Assembly: GCF_029213205.1 (NCBI RefSeq)
Contig: NZ_JARGNH010000001.1
Location: forward strand, 62,001 to 126,000
Direction: 5' to 3'
DNA length: 64,000 bases
Source: Pseudooceanicola sp.
GTDB lineage: Bacteria; Pseudomonadota; Alphaproteobacteria; Rhodobacterales; Rhodobacteraceae
Shown: one piece after another, positions 17,207 to 27,251 of the stretch
How positions within the stretch are numbered: the stretch's first letter is position 1
Layout of the letters: the number at the start of each line of letters is the position of its first letter
Position numbers and translations under genes: made by a program
Notes under the pieces: generated by a model
What the model saw: only the letters and a program-made list of their open reading frames with translations
What the model was told of the DNA's origin: nothing
Databases searched by the model: none

Positions 17207-18430
17207 ATGGCCTTACGCGCCGCTACCACTCCTCCGCATATCGCCACACTGGTGCTGCTGACCGGCAGTTCGGTCCTGACGCTGAACATGTTCCTGCCGT
17301 CGCTGGCGCATATGGCGCAGGATTTCGGCGTCGATTACGGGGTGATGAGCCTGGCCATCGGCGGCTATCTGGCGATGACCGCCGTCACCCAGATCGTCAT
17401 TGGCCCGATTTCCGACCGCTATGGCCGCCGTCCGGTGGTTCTGGTCGGGATGGCGGTGTTTTTCATGGCCTCGCTGCTCTGCACGCTGACCGAGGATTTC
17501 CACTGGTTCCTGTTTGGACGGATGATGCAATCCTCGGCGGCAACTGGCATGGCGCTCAGCCGGGCGGCAATCCGCGATCAATATGACGAACGCGAATCCG
17601 CCGCCAAGCTGGCAGTGATCTCGACGCTGATGGCGGTGGCCCCGATGATGGGGCCGATGCTGGGCGGGTTCCTCGACAGCGTGTTCGGCTGGCGCGCCAA
17701 TTTCGCCGTCTATTCCGCTTCGGGTGCGATCCTGTTCGTGCTCTGCTGGCTGGACGCGGGCGAGACCCATCACAACCGCTCGTCCAGTTTCGGCGCCCAG
17801 TTCCGCGAATATCCCGAGTTGATCACTTCGCGCCGGTTCTGGGGCTATTCCTTTTGCGCCGCCCTGTCGGTGTCGACCTTCCACATCTTTGTCACCGCCG
17901 CGCCGCTGGTGGCGCCCGCCCAATTCGGCATGGGCACCGCCGAGCTCGGCATGTGGATGGGCTCGATCACCCTGGGGTTCATGATCGGCACCGCAATTAC
18001 CAGCCGGATGTCACGCTCCTATCCGCTGACCACGATGATCATCGCCGGGCGGGTTCTGGCGATTGTCGGGATCGGGGTGCCGGGGCTGATCCTTGCGGCG
18101 GGCTATGTGTCCGAGCCGCTGTTCTTTGGCGCGATGATCCTGTCGGGGATCGGCAACGGGCTGACCTCGCCCAATGCCAATGCCGGGTCCATCTCGGTGC
18201 GCCCGCATCTGGCTGGCAGTGCCTCGGGCCTGTCTTCGGCGCTGATCGTTGCCACCGGTGCGGTGGTCACCACCTTGACCGGCAGCCTGGTGACCAAGGA
18301 CAACGGGCTGATCCTGGTGCCCGTGATGATGGTCATAGCCAGCGTTCTAGGGCTGTTGGCGGCGCTCTATGTGCGCCGAATCAACCGGATCGAGGCGCAG
18401 ATCGGCGCGCAACAGGCCGCCGCCGAATAA
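17207..18430 (+). CDS. MFS efflux transporter, Bcr/CflA type
   Basis: A 407-residue drug/proton antiporter-type membrane protein with about 12 hydrophobic segments. Motif A GPISDRYGRRPVVLVG lies between helices 2 and 3. GLILAAGYVS and SGIGNGLTSPNANAGSISV are in the C-half. The N-terminal ATLVLLTGSSVLTLNMFLPS is typical of Bcr/CflA pumps, which export drugs, dipeptides or other small molecules. The substrate cannot be read from sequence. It is convergent with valS, 24 bp from its stop, with a GGCGCC hairpin between them. Confidence 0.88.
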   Translation: MALRAATTPPHIATLVLLTGSSVLTLNMFLPSLAHMAQDFGVDYGVMSLAIGGYLAMTAVTQIVIGPISDRYGRRPVVLVGMAVFFMASLLCTLTEDFHWFLFGRMMQSSAATGMALSRAAIRDQYDERESAAKLAVISTLMAVAPMMGPMLGGFLDSVFGWRANFAVYSASGAILFVLCWLDAGETHHNRSSSFGAQFREYPELITSRRFWGYSFCAALSVSTFHIFVTAAPLVAPAQFGMGTAELGMWMGSITLGFMIGTAITSRMSRSYPLTTMIIAGRVLAIVGIGVPGLILAAGYVSEPLFFGAMILSGIGNGLTSPNANAGSISVRPHLAGSASGLSSALIVATGAVVTTLTGSLVTKDNGLILVPVMMVIASVLGLLAALYVRRINRIEAQIGAQQAAAE

Positions 18431-18450
18431 GGCGCCGGCCGCAGGGCGCC
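18431..18450. terminator. GC-rich hairpin between convergent MFS and valS genes
   Basis: GGCGCC-N8-GGCGCC forms a 6-bp stem followed by C residues, directly after the MFS stop and before the valS stop on the other strand. No T-tract; a bidirectional terminator role is inferred from position only. Confidence 0.3.
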
Positions 18451-18454
18451 CCCC

Positions 18455-21400
18455 TCAGCCCAGTTCGGCAAGCCGCGCCAGCGCTGCCTCGATTTGCCGT
18501 GCCTCGTCCTGGCGCGCTGCCAGATTGGCCTGCGCCTCTGCAACCACCTCTTCGGGCGCGCTTTCGGCAAATTTCGGGTTCTTCAGCCGGCCCTCAAGCC
18601 CGCCGATTTCCTTGCCCAGCTTTTGCAGCGTCTTGTTCAGCCGCGCCTGTTCCTCGGCGACGTCGATCACCCCGGCCAGCGGCAGGCCAAAGGTGGCGCC
18701 CTCGGCGGGGATGGTGATGCAGCCCTTGGGAAAGGCCTCGACAAGGCTCAGCCCCTCAAGCCGCGCCAGCCGGGCGATCAGCGCCTCATTGCGCGCCCAG
18801 GCGCCCTGCGCGGCCGCGTCGAGCCCGGTCGAGACCAGCGGCAAGTGCAGCCCGGCGGGCACATGCACCTGGGCGCGGGCGGAGCGGATGTCTTCGATCA
18901 GCGCAATCACCCAGCCCATTTCGCGATCCGCCTCTGGATCGGCCAGATCGGCGGCGGCAATCTCGGGCCAATCGGCATGGATCAGCATCTTCGCCCGTGT
19001 GCCGGTGGTTTGCCACAGCTCTTCGGTGACAAAGGGCATGATCGGGTGCAGCAGGATCATGCATTGATCCAGCACATAGGCCATCACCTGCCGAGTCTCG
19101 GGTTTTTCGGCGGCATCCTCCTGCAGCAGCGGTTTCGAGAATTCGACATACCAGTCACAGACCTTGCCCCAGACGAACCGGTAAAGTGCCGCGGCGGCGT
19201 CATCAAAACGATAGGCGGCGAGCGCGGCATCGACCTCTTCGCGCACCCGCGCGGTTTCGCCGAGGATCCAGCGGTTCAGCGTCGCGGTGGCGGCGGGCGG
19301 CGTGGCTTGCGTCTCATGCCCCTCCCAGACGCCGTTCATCTCGGCAAAGCGGGCGGCGTTCCACAGCTTGGTGCCGAAATTCCGATAACCGGCGATGCGC
19401 TGCATGTCGAGCTTCAGCACCCCGCCGAGCGAGGCCATGGCGGCATTGGTAAAGCGCAGCGCATCGGCGCCGTATTCACCAATGATATCCAGCGGATCGA
19501 CGACATTGCCCAGCGATTTGGACATCTTCTTGCCCTTGGCGTCGCGCACCAGCCCATGCAGATAGACCTCGTGGAACGGGATATCCTGGACCACCGCCAG
19601 CTGCATCATCATCATCCGGGCGACCCAGAAGAACAGGATGTCCTGCCCGGTGATCAGCACCGAGGTCGGAAAGTATTTCTGCAATTCCGGGGTGTTGTTG
19701 GGCCAGCCCAAGGTGCCGATCGGCCAGAGGCCGGAAGAGAACCAGGTGTCGAGCACGTCGGGGTCGCGACGCATTGAAATCTTTATGTGCTGTGTGCCGG
19801 AAACACTGTCGTTTTCTACCTGGAACCGCGAGCTTCGAGGTTGTTCAAGTCGCCGTTTTGGATAAAGGTTCTCCAGTCCTGTACCCTTCATCAGTTTCCG
19901 GAAATCACCATATTCCTTATCTGTGGTCGGCCACGACGGTTCAGGGTCGACGAGAATTTCGTCCATCTCGAGTGTTGTCGCGCGTTCGAATATTTTGGAG
20001 TATTTTTCGAGCGCAATTTCTTTTGCAGATTGAAAGTCGTGGGCACAAAACATGAAATCGTTCCCGCGCACAATTTCCCCTTCCTCATTCAAGGAAAAGC
20101 CTGGCCCATACCAAACCGGGATCTGATGCCCCCACCACAGCTGGCGCGAAATGCACCAGGGTTCGATATTGTCGAGCCAGTGAAAATACGTCTTTTCACC
20201 GCTCTCCGGCAGGATCTTCACCTTGCCATCGCGCACCGCATCCAGCGCCGGGCCGACGATCTTTTCCGCATCGACAAACCATTGGTCGGTCAGCATCGGT
20301 TCGATCACCACTTTCGAGCGGTCGCCGAACGGCTGCATGATCGGCTTGGCCTCGACCAGCGGCACCAATGCCTCGGCGCCCTCGGCATCGGGTTTCAGCG
20401 CGGCCTTGCCCAGCACCGGATTGTCGGCGCGGGTCATCACCGCCAGCCCCTCGGCGGTGATTTCCTCGATCACCCGCTGGCGCGCCTCGAACCGGTCAAG
20501 GCCGCGCAGATGGTCGGGCACCAGGTTGATCGCATCCGCCTCGGCGACGCTGAGCTGCACCTCGCCCTTTGCCGCGTCTTGGGCGATTTTTGCTGCTTCG
20601 GCATAGGGTTGGCCGTCATTCCTCATCCGCGCCCTGGTGTCCATCAGCCGATACATCGGGATGTCATTGCGGCTGGCAACGCCGTAATCGTTGAAATCAT
20701 GTGCCCCGGTGATCTTGACCGCGCCCGAGCCGAAATTGGGATCGGGATAGTCATCCACGATGATCGGGATCAGCCGCCGATGCGCTTTCGGGCCAACCGG
20801 AATTTCGCAAAATTTCCCAATGATTGAGGCATAGCGTTCATCCGATGGATGAACCGCCACCGCGCCATCGCCCAGCATGGTTTCAGGCCGGGTGGTGGCG
20901 ATCGAGATGTAATCGCGGGTCTCGCGCAGGATCACCGTCCCGTCTTCATCTTTCTCCAAATACTCATAGGTCGCGCCGTCCGCCAAAGGGTATTTGAAAT
21001 GCCACATATGCCCGGCGACTTCCAGGTTTTCGACCTCGAGATCGGAAATCGCGGTTTCGAAATGCGGGTCCCAATTGACCAGCCTTTTGCCGCGATAGAT
21101 CAACCCCTTGTCATACATGTCGACAAAGACCTTGATCACCGCGTCATGGAAATTCGGGCCTTTGCCCGCCTCGGGATCGCCGGGCGCGCCGCCCATGGTG
21201 AACGCCTCGCGCGACCAGTCGCAGGAGGCGCCGAGGCGTTTCAGCTGACCAATGATGGTGCCGCGCGATTGCACCTTTTGCTGCCAGACCCGGTCGAGGA
21301 ATTTCTCGCGCCCCATCTCGGCGCGCGTCGGTTCCTGATTGGCCGCCATTTCGCGTTCGGTGACCATCTGGGTGGCGATGCCAGCGTGATCGGTGCCGGG

Positions 21401-21640
21401 CTGCCAGAGCGTGTCAAAACCGCGCATTCGGTGCCAGCGGATCAGGATGTCCTGCAGGGTGTTGTTAAAGGCATGGCCCATATGCAGCGAGCCGGTGACA
21501 TTCGGCGGCGGGATCATGATGGAAAACGGCTTTGCTCCTGGGCGGGCATTGGCCCCGGCGGCAAAGGCGCCGGACTCGTCCCAAGCGCGGTAAATCCGGG
21601 CTTCGGCTTCGGCAGCGTCGAAGGTTTTTTCCATCGCCAT
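18455..21640 (-). CDS. valS: Valyl-tRNA synthetase with a large insertion
   Basis: Charges tRNA-Val. It is a class I enzyme of 1061 residues, longer than the roughly 950 of E. coli ValS. The HIGH motif is [10 protein letters not shown] (near residue 54) and KMSKS is [21 protein letters not shown] near 507 and [15 protein letters not shown] near 625 are conserved, but about 110 residues separate them where E. coli ValS has about 30. The extra stretch (DNA about 19770-20098) has 47 percent GC by my hand count, against 60-70 percent in two flanking lines. A coiled coil forms the C-terminus ([20 protein letters not shown]). Confidence 0.96.
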   Translation of the reverse strand: MAMEKTFDAAEAEARIYRAWDESGAFAAGANARPGAKPFSIMIPPPNVTGSLHMGHAFNNTLQDILIRWHRMRGFDTLWQPGTDHAGIATQMVTEREMAANQEPTRAEMGREKFLDRVWQQKVQSRGTIIGQLKRLGASCDWSREAFTMGGAPGDPEAGKGPNFHDAVIKVFVDMYDKGLIYRGKRLVNWDPHFETAISDLEVENLEVAGHMWHFKYPLADGATYEYLEKDEDGTVILRETRDYISIATTRPETMLGDGAVAVHPSDERYASIIGKFCEIPVGPKAHRRLIPIIVDDYPDPNFGSGAVKITGAHDFNDYGVASRNDIPMYRLMDTRARMRNDGQPYAEAAKIAQDAAKGEVQLSVAEADAINLVPDHLRGLDRFEARQRVIEEITAEGLAVMTRADNPVLGKAALKPDAEGAEALVPLVEAKPIMQPFGDRSKVVIEPMLTDQWFVDAEKIVGPALDAVRDGKVKILPESGEKTYFHWLDNIEPWCISRQLWWGHQIPVWYGPGFSLNEEGEIVRGNDFMFCAHDFQSAKEIALEKYSKIFERATTLEMDEILVDPEPSWPTTDKEYGDFRKLMKGTGLENLYPKRRLEQPRSSRFQVENDSVSGTQHIKISMRRDPDVLDTWFSSGLWPIGTLGWPNNTPELQKYFPTSVLITGQDILFFWVARMMMMQLAVVQDIPFHEVYLHGLVRDAKGKKMSKSLGNVVDPLDIIGEYGADALRFTNAAMASLGGVLKLDMQRIAGYRNFGTKLWNAARFAEMNGVWEGHETQATPPAATATLNRWILGETARVREEVDAALAAYRFDDAAAALYRFVWGKVCDWYVEFSKPLLQEDAAEKPETRQVMAYVLDQCMILLHPIMPFVTEELWQTTGTRAKMLIHADWPEIAAADLADPEADREMGWVIALIEDIRSARAQVHVPAGLHLPLVSTGLDAAAQGAWARNEALIARLARLEGLSLVEAFPKGCITIPAEGATFGLPLAGVIDVAEEQARLNKTLQKLGKEIGGLEGRLKNPKFAESAPEEVVAEAQANLAARQDEARQIEAALARLAELG

Positions 21641-21693
21641 GGCATGTCTCCTCTGGTCCGGGGTCAGATAGCGAAATGGCGGGGCGAGGGAAA

Positions 21694-21752
21694 GGGGGCG
21701 CTGTCCCCATCGCCCTTTGGGCGATTCCCCCGAGATAGTTTGGAACAGAAGA
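21694..21752 (+). repeat. Dispersed intergenic stem-loop element, copy C
   Basis: GGGGGCGCTGTCCCC-type stem, then a perfect second stem ATCGCCC-TTT-GGGCGAT, then CCCCCGAGATAGTTTGGAAC and AGAAGA. It lies between valS and the Lrp gene, both on the minus strand. The tail has GGAACAGA instead of GACCAGA, making it the most diverged copy. Confidence 0.7.
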
Positions 21753-21767
21753 CGCGGGCCGGAGCTC

Positions 21768-22202
21768 TCAGAGGCCGCGGTCGATCTTGGTGCTGAGGTG
21801 GATCAGGCTTTCGGAGGAGCGCACCCCGGGCGCGTCATGGATGGCGTCGAGCAACTGGTCGAGGGTTTCGGTATCCGGCGCGGCGATCTGGATCAGCAGA
21901 TCGAAGCGGCCGGACAGGGTGTGCACCCGCTCGACCTCGGGCATGGCGCGCAGCCGGGTGAGCAGGCCGGGCATCTGCCGCGACTCGGCCGAAACCAGGG
22001 CGGTTGCGCGCAGCGGAGGCGCCAGGGCGCGGCCGGGGCGGATGGTGTAACCGGCGATCACCCCCTGGGATTCGAGCCGTTCGATCCGCGCCTGCACCGT
22101 GGTGCGGGCCAGGCCAAGGCGGCGCGCGAGGTCAGCCACCGGCAGCCGGGCGTTTTCGCCAAGCAGGGCGAGGAGGGCGCGGTCTGTTTCGTCAGGTTGC
22201 AT
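21768..22202 (-). CDS. Lrp/AsnC family transcriptional regulator
   Basis: A 144-residue regulator. The N-terminal helix-turn-helix ([20 protein letters not shown], then [20 protein letters not shown]) is followed by the RAM ligand-binding domain, which contains [20 protein letters not shown] and [13 protein letters not shown]. The ATG at 22202 is chosen because DETDRALL is the normal family start; upstream in-frame residues are unrelated. It is divergent from the PLP decarboxylase gene with about 110 bp between them, which suggests it controls that gene in response to an amino acid. Confidence 0.9.
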   Translation of the reverse strand: MQPDETDRALLALLGENARLPVADLARRLGLARTTVQARIERLESQGVIAGYTIRPGRALAPPLRATALVSAESRQMPGLLTRLRAMPEVERVHTLSGRFDLLIQIAAPDTETLDQLLDAIHDAPGVRSSESLIHLSTKIDRGL

Positions 22203-22311
22203 GGATACCTCGGCAAAGTGACGCAAATTTCGGGCATTATGGGCGGTCTCACGGGGGAAATCGAGCGCAATTCGCGGCAGACTGAACCAGAGCGGGCAAG
22301 CGGAGGGTGAC

Positions 22312-23436
22312 ATGCAGGGTATCAGGTTGAACGATCCGGTGGCGCATTTGCGCCGGGTCAGGCCGGATCAGGCGGTGATCTATTTTTGCCCGGAGGTGTT
22401 GCAAGCCGCGGCGCGGCGCTTCGTGGTCGGGTTTCCCGGGCAGGTGTCCTATGCGGTCAAGGCCAATGACCGGCGCGAGGTGTTGGAAAATCTCTCCACC
22501 GCTGGAATCAACGCCTTTGACGTGGCCAGCCCGGCGGAAATGGATGCGGTGCGGGACATCGCGCCGGGGGCGGTGTTGCATTACAACAATCCGATCCGCT
22601 CTCCGGGTGAGATCGCCATCGCGGCGCGGCATCGGGTGCGCTCCTGGGCCATCGACGAGGCTGGCGAACTGGCCAAGATTGCCTCTGCGGCACAGGGCGG
22701 CGAGGTGGCGGTGCGGCTGAAACTGCCGGTCGCCGGGGCAGTTTATGACTTCGGTTCCAAATTCGGCGCAGCGCCGGATCAGGCGGCGACGTTGCTGCGC
22801 CAGGTGGCAGCGATGGGCCTCAGCCCGGCGATGACCTTTCACCCTGGCACCCAATGCACCGATCCGGCCGCCTGGACCGCCTATATCCGCGCCTGCGCCG
22901 AGGTGGCGCAGGCGGCGGGGGTGCGGCTGGCGCGGCTGAATGTCGGCGGCGGGTTTCCGTCGCATCGCGGCGGCGAGGCACCGGGGCTGGAGCGGATTTT
23001 CGCAGCGATCAAAAGCGCTGTCCGCGCCGCATTCGGCGCCGAGGCGCCGACGCTGGTCTGTGAGCCGGGGCGGGCGCTAGTGGCTGAGGCCTTTATCCTG
23101 GCGGCACGGGTCAAGGCGCTGCGCGCTGACGGACGGGTCTATCTGAACGACGGAATTTACGGCGGGCTGTCGGAATTGCGCGACATCGGCCCGATCGACC
23201 GGATCCGGGTGCTGACGCCGGACGGGCAGTTCCGACGCGGTGCGGCGCGACGGCGGCAGGTGTTCGGCCCGACATGTGACAGTCTCGATCTGCTGGCCGA
23301 GGGCTTGGCGCTGCCTGCGGACCTTGCCGAGGGCGATTATCTGATGATTGCCGGGATGGGGGCCTATTCGCTGGCGCTGTCGACCCGGTTTAACGGCTAC
23401 GGCCTGAGCGATCCGGTGACTGTCTCCCGCCTCTGA
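22312..23436 (+). CDS. Fold-III PLP-dependent decarboxylase (ornithine/lysine decarboxylase-like)
   Basis: A 374-residue alanine-racemase-fold decarboxylase. The PLP lysine is in QVSYAVKAND near residue 47. The glycine loop is LNVGGGFPSHRG. The phosphate-binding segment is VCEPGRALVAEA. The catalytic cysteine region is GPTCDSLDLLAEG, and the C-terminal MGAYSLALSTRFNGYG is typical of the ornithine decarboxylase group. It should make putrescine or a related diamine, but ornithine versus lysine or other basic amino acids cannot be decided. The adjacent divergent Lrp regulator fits amino-acid control. Confidence 0.88.
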   Translation: MQGIRLNDPVAHLRRVRPDQAVIYFCPEVLQAAARRFVVGFPGQVSYAVKANDRREVLENLSTAGINAFDVASPAEMDAVRDIAPGAVLHYNNPIRSPGEIAIAARHRVRSWAIDEAGELAKIASAAQGGEVAVRLKLPVAGAVYDFGSKFGAAPDQAATLLRQVAAMGLSPAMTFHPGTQCTDPAAWTAYIRACAEVAQAAGVRLARLNVGGGFPSHRGGEAPGLERIFAAIKSAVRAAFGAEAPTLVCEPGRALVAEAFILAARVKALRADGRVYLNDGIYGGLSELRDIGPIDRIRVLTPDGQFRRGAARRRQVFGPTCDSLDLLAEGLALPADLAEGDYLMIAGMGAYSLALSTRFNGYGLSDPVTVSRL

Positions 23437-23504
23437 CCGACATGCTCTGGACACTCGGGGCAATGCCGTTAGTGTCCAACTCAGTCGTCAGTAGGGGGCA
23501 GGTC

Positions 23505-25799
23505 ATGCAAAAATTCGGCAAAAGCCAACCGGTGAAACGGTTCGAGGATCCGCGTCTGGTCAGCGGGCGCGGCGGCTATGTGGATGATGTGGCGCCGGAC
23601 GGCGCGCTCTATGGCTATGTGCTGCGTTCCAGTGTCGCACATGGCGAGATCCGGAGCATCGACCTCAGCGCCGCGCGGGCGGCTCCGGGGGTGCATCTGG
23701 CGATCAGCAATGACGATATCCTGGCCGGTGGCGTGACCGAAGGGCTGACGGCCACCCTGCAGAAAAACCGGGACGGCACCCCAGCGGCCGCACCGCGTCA
23801 CCCGATCTTGGCCGAGGGGCGGGTGCGTTTTGTCGGCCAGCCGCTGGTGCTGATCGTTGCCGAAACCCTGGCCCAGGCCCGCGACGCGGCTGAGCTGGTC
23901 GAGGTCGACATTGACGATCTTCCGGCCCAGATGGCGCTGGCGCGTGGCACGGTCGATATCCACCCCGAGGCGCCGGGCAACCTGGGAGTGGACTGGCACG
24001 AGGGCGATGGCGCGGCGGTGGCCGAGGCGCTGGCCGGGGCGGCGCATGTGGTGCGCGCCCAGGTCGTCGACAGCCGCTGCATGGTCAACGCGATGGAGCC
24101 GCGCGGCTGTTACGCCGAATGGGACGGCACCAGGATGCATCTGTGTTTCGGTGGTCAGGGGGTCTGGGGCGCCAAGACGAACCTGACACGGATTTTTGAC
24201 CTGGCGCCAGAGAATGTTCGCGTCACCCATCCCGATGTCGGCGGCGGTTTCGGGATGAAGACCAAGGCCTATCCGGAATACCTGGCCTGCTGCTTTGCGG
24301 CGCGGGAATTGGGCCGTCCGGTGCGCTGGATCGCCGATCGCACCGAATCGATGCTGTCGGACAATGGCGCGCGTGATCTGGAACATGATGTCGAGATGGG
24401 CTTTGACGCGGATCACCGGCTGATCGCCTATCACGTCAAGACCCGCTACAACCTCGGCGCCCATAATTCCGGCTTTGGCCAGATGATCCAGACCTACCTG
24501 TTCGCGCGGGTCTGCTCAGGTGTCTATGACGTGCAGAACGTCTATCTCGAGGCCGAAGGCTATTACACCAATACCGCACAGACCGATGCCTATCGCGGCG
24601 CCGGGCGGCCCGAGGCGATCTTCCTGCTGGAACGCTCGATGGATATCGCGGCGCGTGATCTGGGTGTCGATCCCTGGGACCTGCGCCGCAAAAGCTTCGT
24701 TCAGGTCGATCAATTCCCCTACACCAGCTTTTCCGGCGAATTGTATGATGTCGGCGATTTCAACCGGATCCTCGACCTGGCGGCGATCAAGGCGGATCGT
24801 GATGGATTTGCCGCCCGCAAGGCGGCATCGACCGCGGCGGGCAAGCTGCGCGGGGTGGGTCTGTGCTATTATATCGAAAGCATTCTGGGCGATCCCACCG
24901 AGGGCGCCAAGGTCGAGTTTCTGGATGATGGCCAGGTGAATATCTATGTCGGCACCCAGTCGAACGGGCAGGGGCATGAGACCGTGCATGCGCAATTCCT
25001 GGCCGATCAGACCGGCATTCCGGCCGAACATATCCGGGTCATTCAGGGCGACAGCGATCTGATCGCCAAGGGCGGCGGCACCGGCGGATCACGCTCGGTC
25101 ACCAACCAGTCGAATGCCACCTTGGCGACGGTGACCAAGATCATCGAAGCCTTCAGCGGGTTTCTGGCCGAGGTGATGGAGGTCGATCCCGAAAAGATCA
25201 GCTTTGACGACGAGAGCTTTCGCATCGAGGGATCGAATGCCGCGCCGTCGATGCTGGATGTCGCCGACTGGGCGCGTGAACGGGGCCGCAGCGAGCTCTT
25301 GGTGCACAGCGGTGTCGCCAAGCTGCCGGGCCGCTCCTATCCCAACGGGGCCCATGTCGCGGAGGTTGAAGTCGACCCTGACACCGGCAAGGTCGATCTG
25401 GTGAAATACACCGTGGTCGACGATTTCGGCAATCTGATCAATCCGATGCTGGCCGAAGGTCAGGTGCATGGCGGGGTGGTTCAGGGCGCTGGCCAGGTGC
25501 TGATGGAAAAGGTGGTCTTTGACGAGGACGGCCAGTTGCTGACCGCGACCTTCATGGATTACGCGATGCCACGGGCGACGGATATGCCGTTTATTTCCTT
25601 CACCAGCGAACCGGTGCCTTCGACCGCCAACCCGATGGGGATGAAGGGCTGCGGCGAGGCCGGGACCGTTGGTTCGATGGCGGCGGTGACCAATGCGGTG
25701 GCGGACGCGCTGCACCAGCGCGGGGTGCGGCAGGCGGATATGCCATTCACCTCTGATCGGGTATGGGCGATGTTGAATCATGCTGAGGCGGCTGAGTAA
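23505..25799 (+). CDS. Molybdopterin-binding large subunit, CoxL form II-like
   Basis: A 764-residue xanthine oxidase-family molybdoenzyme large subunit. It begins with the usual QPVKRFEDPRLVSGRGGYVD. The Mo-pyranopterin motifs GGFGMKTKAYPEY and SNGQGHETVHAQFLADQTGI are present, as is the active-site Glu in MKGCGEAGTVGSMAAV. The signature loop is AYRGAGRPEA, as in form II CoxL, not the AYRCSFR of true CO dehydrogenase. The ATG at 23505 follows a GGGGGCAGG ribosome site. No FAD (CoxM) or 2Fe-2S (CoxS) subunit genes adjoin it, so substrate and partners are unknown. Confidence 0.9.
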   Translation: MQKFGKSQPVKRFEDPRLVSGRGGYVDDVAPDGALYGYVLRSSVAHGEIRSIDLSAARAAPGVHLAISNDDILAGGVTEGLTATLQKNRDGTPAAAPRHPILAEGRVRFVGQPLVLIVAETLAQARDAAELVEVDIDDLPAQMALARGTVDIHPEAPGNLGVDWHEGDGAAVAEALAGAAHVVRAQVVDSRCMVNAMEPRGCYAEWDGTRMHLCFGGQGVWGAKTNLTRIFDLAPENVRVTHPDVGGGFGMKTKAYPEYLACCFAARELGRPVRWIADRTESMLSDNGARDLEHDVEMGFDADHRLIAYHVKTRYNLGAHNSGFGQMIQTYLFARVCSGVYDVQNVYLEAEGYYTNTAQTDAYRGAGRPEAIFLLERSMDIAARDLGVDPWDLRRKSFVQVDQFPYTSFSGELYDVGDFNRILDLAAIKADRDGFAARKAASTAAGKLRGVGLCYYIESILGDPTEGAKVEFLDDGQVNIYVGTQSNGQGHETVHAQFLADQTGIPAEHIRVIQGDSDLIAKGGGTGGSRSVTNQSNATLATVTKIIEAFSGFLAEVMEVDPEKISFDDESFRIEGSNAAPSMLDVADWARERGRSELLVHSGVAKLPGRSYPNGAHVAEVEVDPDTGKVDLVKYTVVDDFGNLINPMLAEGQVHGGVVQGAGQVLMEKVVFDEDGQLLTATFMDYAMPRATDMPFISFTSEPVPSTANPMGMKGCGEAGTVGSMAAVTNAVADALHQRGVRQADMPFTSDRVWAMLNHAEAAE

Positions 25800-26856
25800 A
25801 ACCCTTCTCGCCCGGCTTCTGCCGGGCAGTGCCCGCCGACGGCGGAACGCGCCAAGCGCCCGACGCCGTGGCCCGGTCACCCATGTGGTGATCCTTGATG
25901 GCACCATGTCGACGCTGGACCCGGGCGAGGAAACCAACGCCGGGCTCACCTATCAGCTGTTGCTGGAACGCGGCGGCGCCGATCTGTCGCTCTATTACGA
26001 ATCCGGAATTCAGCTGCAATCCTGGAAACACAGCTGGGACGTGATGGTCGGCAAGGGGATCAATCGCCAAATCCGGCGTGCCTATGGCTATCTCGCCTCG
26101 CGTTACCGCCCTGGCGACCGGATTTTCCTGCTGGGCTATTCGCGCGGTGCCTTCGCGGTGCGCTCGCTGGCCGGGGTGATCGACCGGGTCGGTCTGCTGC
26201 GCGCCGAAGAGGCGACCGAACGCAATGTCGAACAGGCCTATCGTCATTACCGCTCCGGCGCTGCCGGGATCGCCACGGTGGCGTTCCGGGGGGCGCATTG
26301 CCATGACCATGTGGCGGTCGAGATGATCGGCACCTGGGACACGGTCAAGGCGTTGGGGGTGCGGTTGCCGCTGATCTGGAAGCTGACCGAAAAATCGCAT
26401 GATTTCCACAATCTGCACCTGTCGCATTGCGTCAAGGCGGGGTTTCACGCGCTGGCGCTCGAGGAATCGCGTGACGCCTATCGCCCGATCCTTTGGGAAA
26501 CGGATCCGGATTGGGATGGGCGGCTGGAACAGGTCTGGTTTCCGGGCAGCCATGGCGATGTCGGTGGCCAGCTTGGCAATTTGCAGGCGGCGCGGCCGTT
26601 GTCGAATATTCCGCTGGTCTGGATGCTGAACCAGGCCGAAGCCTCGGGGCTGGATCTGCCGCCGCGCTGGCGCGACCGGTTTCCGACCGATGTCCACGCC
26701 CCGTCCAGCGGCACCTGGCAGGGCGTGGGCAAGCTTTTCCTGCTGCGTCATCCGCGCCAGGTTGGTGGTGATCCATCCGAACGGCTGCACGAATCCGCGA
26801 TTGCGCGCGGCTTGCGGATGCCGCAGCCGGCGCAGCGCCGCCGATCCCAGGGTTAG
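25780..26856 (+). CDS. DUF2235 alpha/beta-hydrolase-like protein
   Basis: A 358-residue protein of the DUF2235 group, which includes T6SS phospholipase effectors of the Tle1 type and many housekeeping homologues. The core start is HVVILDGTMSTLD; the nucleophile elbow is FLLGYSRGAFAVRSLAG near residue 115, and the catalytic His/Asp region is VWFPGSHGDVGGQLGN near 265. The N-terminal 30 residues are Arg-rich and non-conserved. The ATG lies 20 bases inside the 3' end of the CoxL-like gene, so the two are probably co-translated. No T6SS genes are visible nearby; the substrate is unknown. Confidence 0.83.
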   Translation: MLRRLSKTLLARLLPGSARRRRNAPSARRRGPVTHVVILDGTMSTLDPGEETNAGLTYQLLLERGGADLSLYYESGIQLQSWKHSWDVMVGKGINRQIRRAYGYLASRYRPGDRIFLLGYSRGAFAVRSLAGVIDRVGLLRAEEATERNVEQAYRHYRSGAAGIATVAFRGAHCHDHVAVEMIGTWDTVKALGVRLPLIWKLTEKSHDFHNLHLSHCVKAGFHALALEESRDAYRPILWETDPDWDGRLEQVWFPGSHGDVGGQLGNLQAARPLSNIPLVWMLNQAEASGLDLPPRWRDRFPTDVHAPSSGTWQGVGKLFLLRHPRQVGGDPSERLHESAIARGLRMPQPAQRRRSQG

Positions 26857-27251
26857 CCGATCGGCACCGGCACCCCGGTTGAGGTGCCCCGCGCCAGCAG
26901 GATGCCGTCGGTGTCGAATAATTCCGCCTCAAGAAACGCGATGCTGCGGCCCTGTTTGATCACCCTGCCATGGCCAATCACCCGGCCCGGTTTCACCGGG
27001 CGCAGAAAGGCGACGTTCAATTCGACCGTGGCGGCGATCACCTTGCCCGCGTTCATATCGGCCAGCGCCCGTGCCATCGCGTTATCGAGCAGCGCCGCGA
27101 CGATGCCGCCCTGCACATCACCGCGCGGATTGATCATTCTCTGATCCGGGTGATAGGCGACTTCGATCTTCCCGGGTTCGGGCCCGGTGGCAATCGGTTC
27201 GATCCCGAACAGCTTGGTGATGTTCGAGCGGGTGTCGAGTGCGTTGCTCAT
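26853..27251 (-). CDS. PaaI-type hotdog thioesterase (third of three)
   Basis: A 132-residue single-hotdog acyl-CoA thioesterase. The active-site region is MINPRGDVQGGIVAALLDNA, with Asp and Gly in place, then VELNVAFLRPVKPGRVIGHG and KQGRSIAFLEAELF. It lacks a signal peptide. Its ATG overlaps the stop of the upstream thioesterase as ATGA, and it converges on the DUF2235 gene. Likely substrate is an aryl- or acyl-CoA, not determinable here. Confidence 0.88.
   Translation of the reverse strand: MSNALDTRSNITKLFGIEPIATGPEPGKIEVAYHPDQRMINPRGDVQGGIVAALLDNAMARALADMNAGKVIAATVELNVAFLRPVKPGRVIGHGRVIKQGRSIAFLEAELFDTDGILLARGTSTGVPVPIG

Noticed and set aside
18494-19777. 427-codon plus-strand open frame opposite valS
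   Set aside because: Shadow of valS; ends where the low-GC insertion begins, as expected when codon bias changes.
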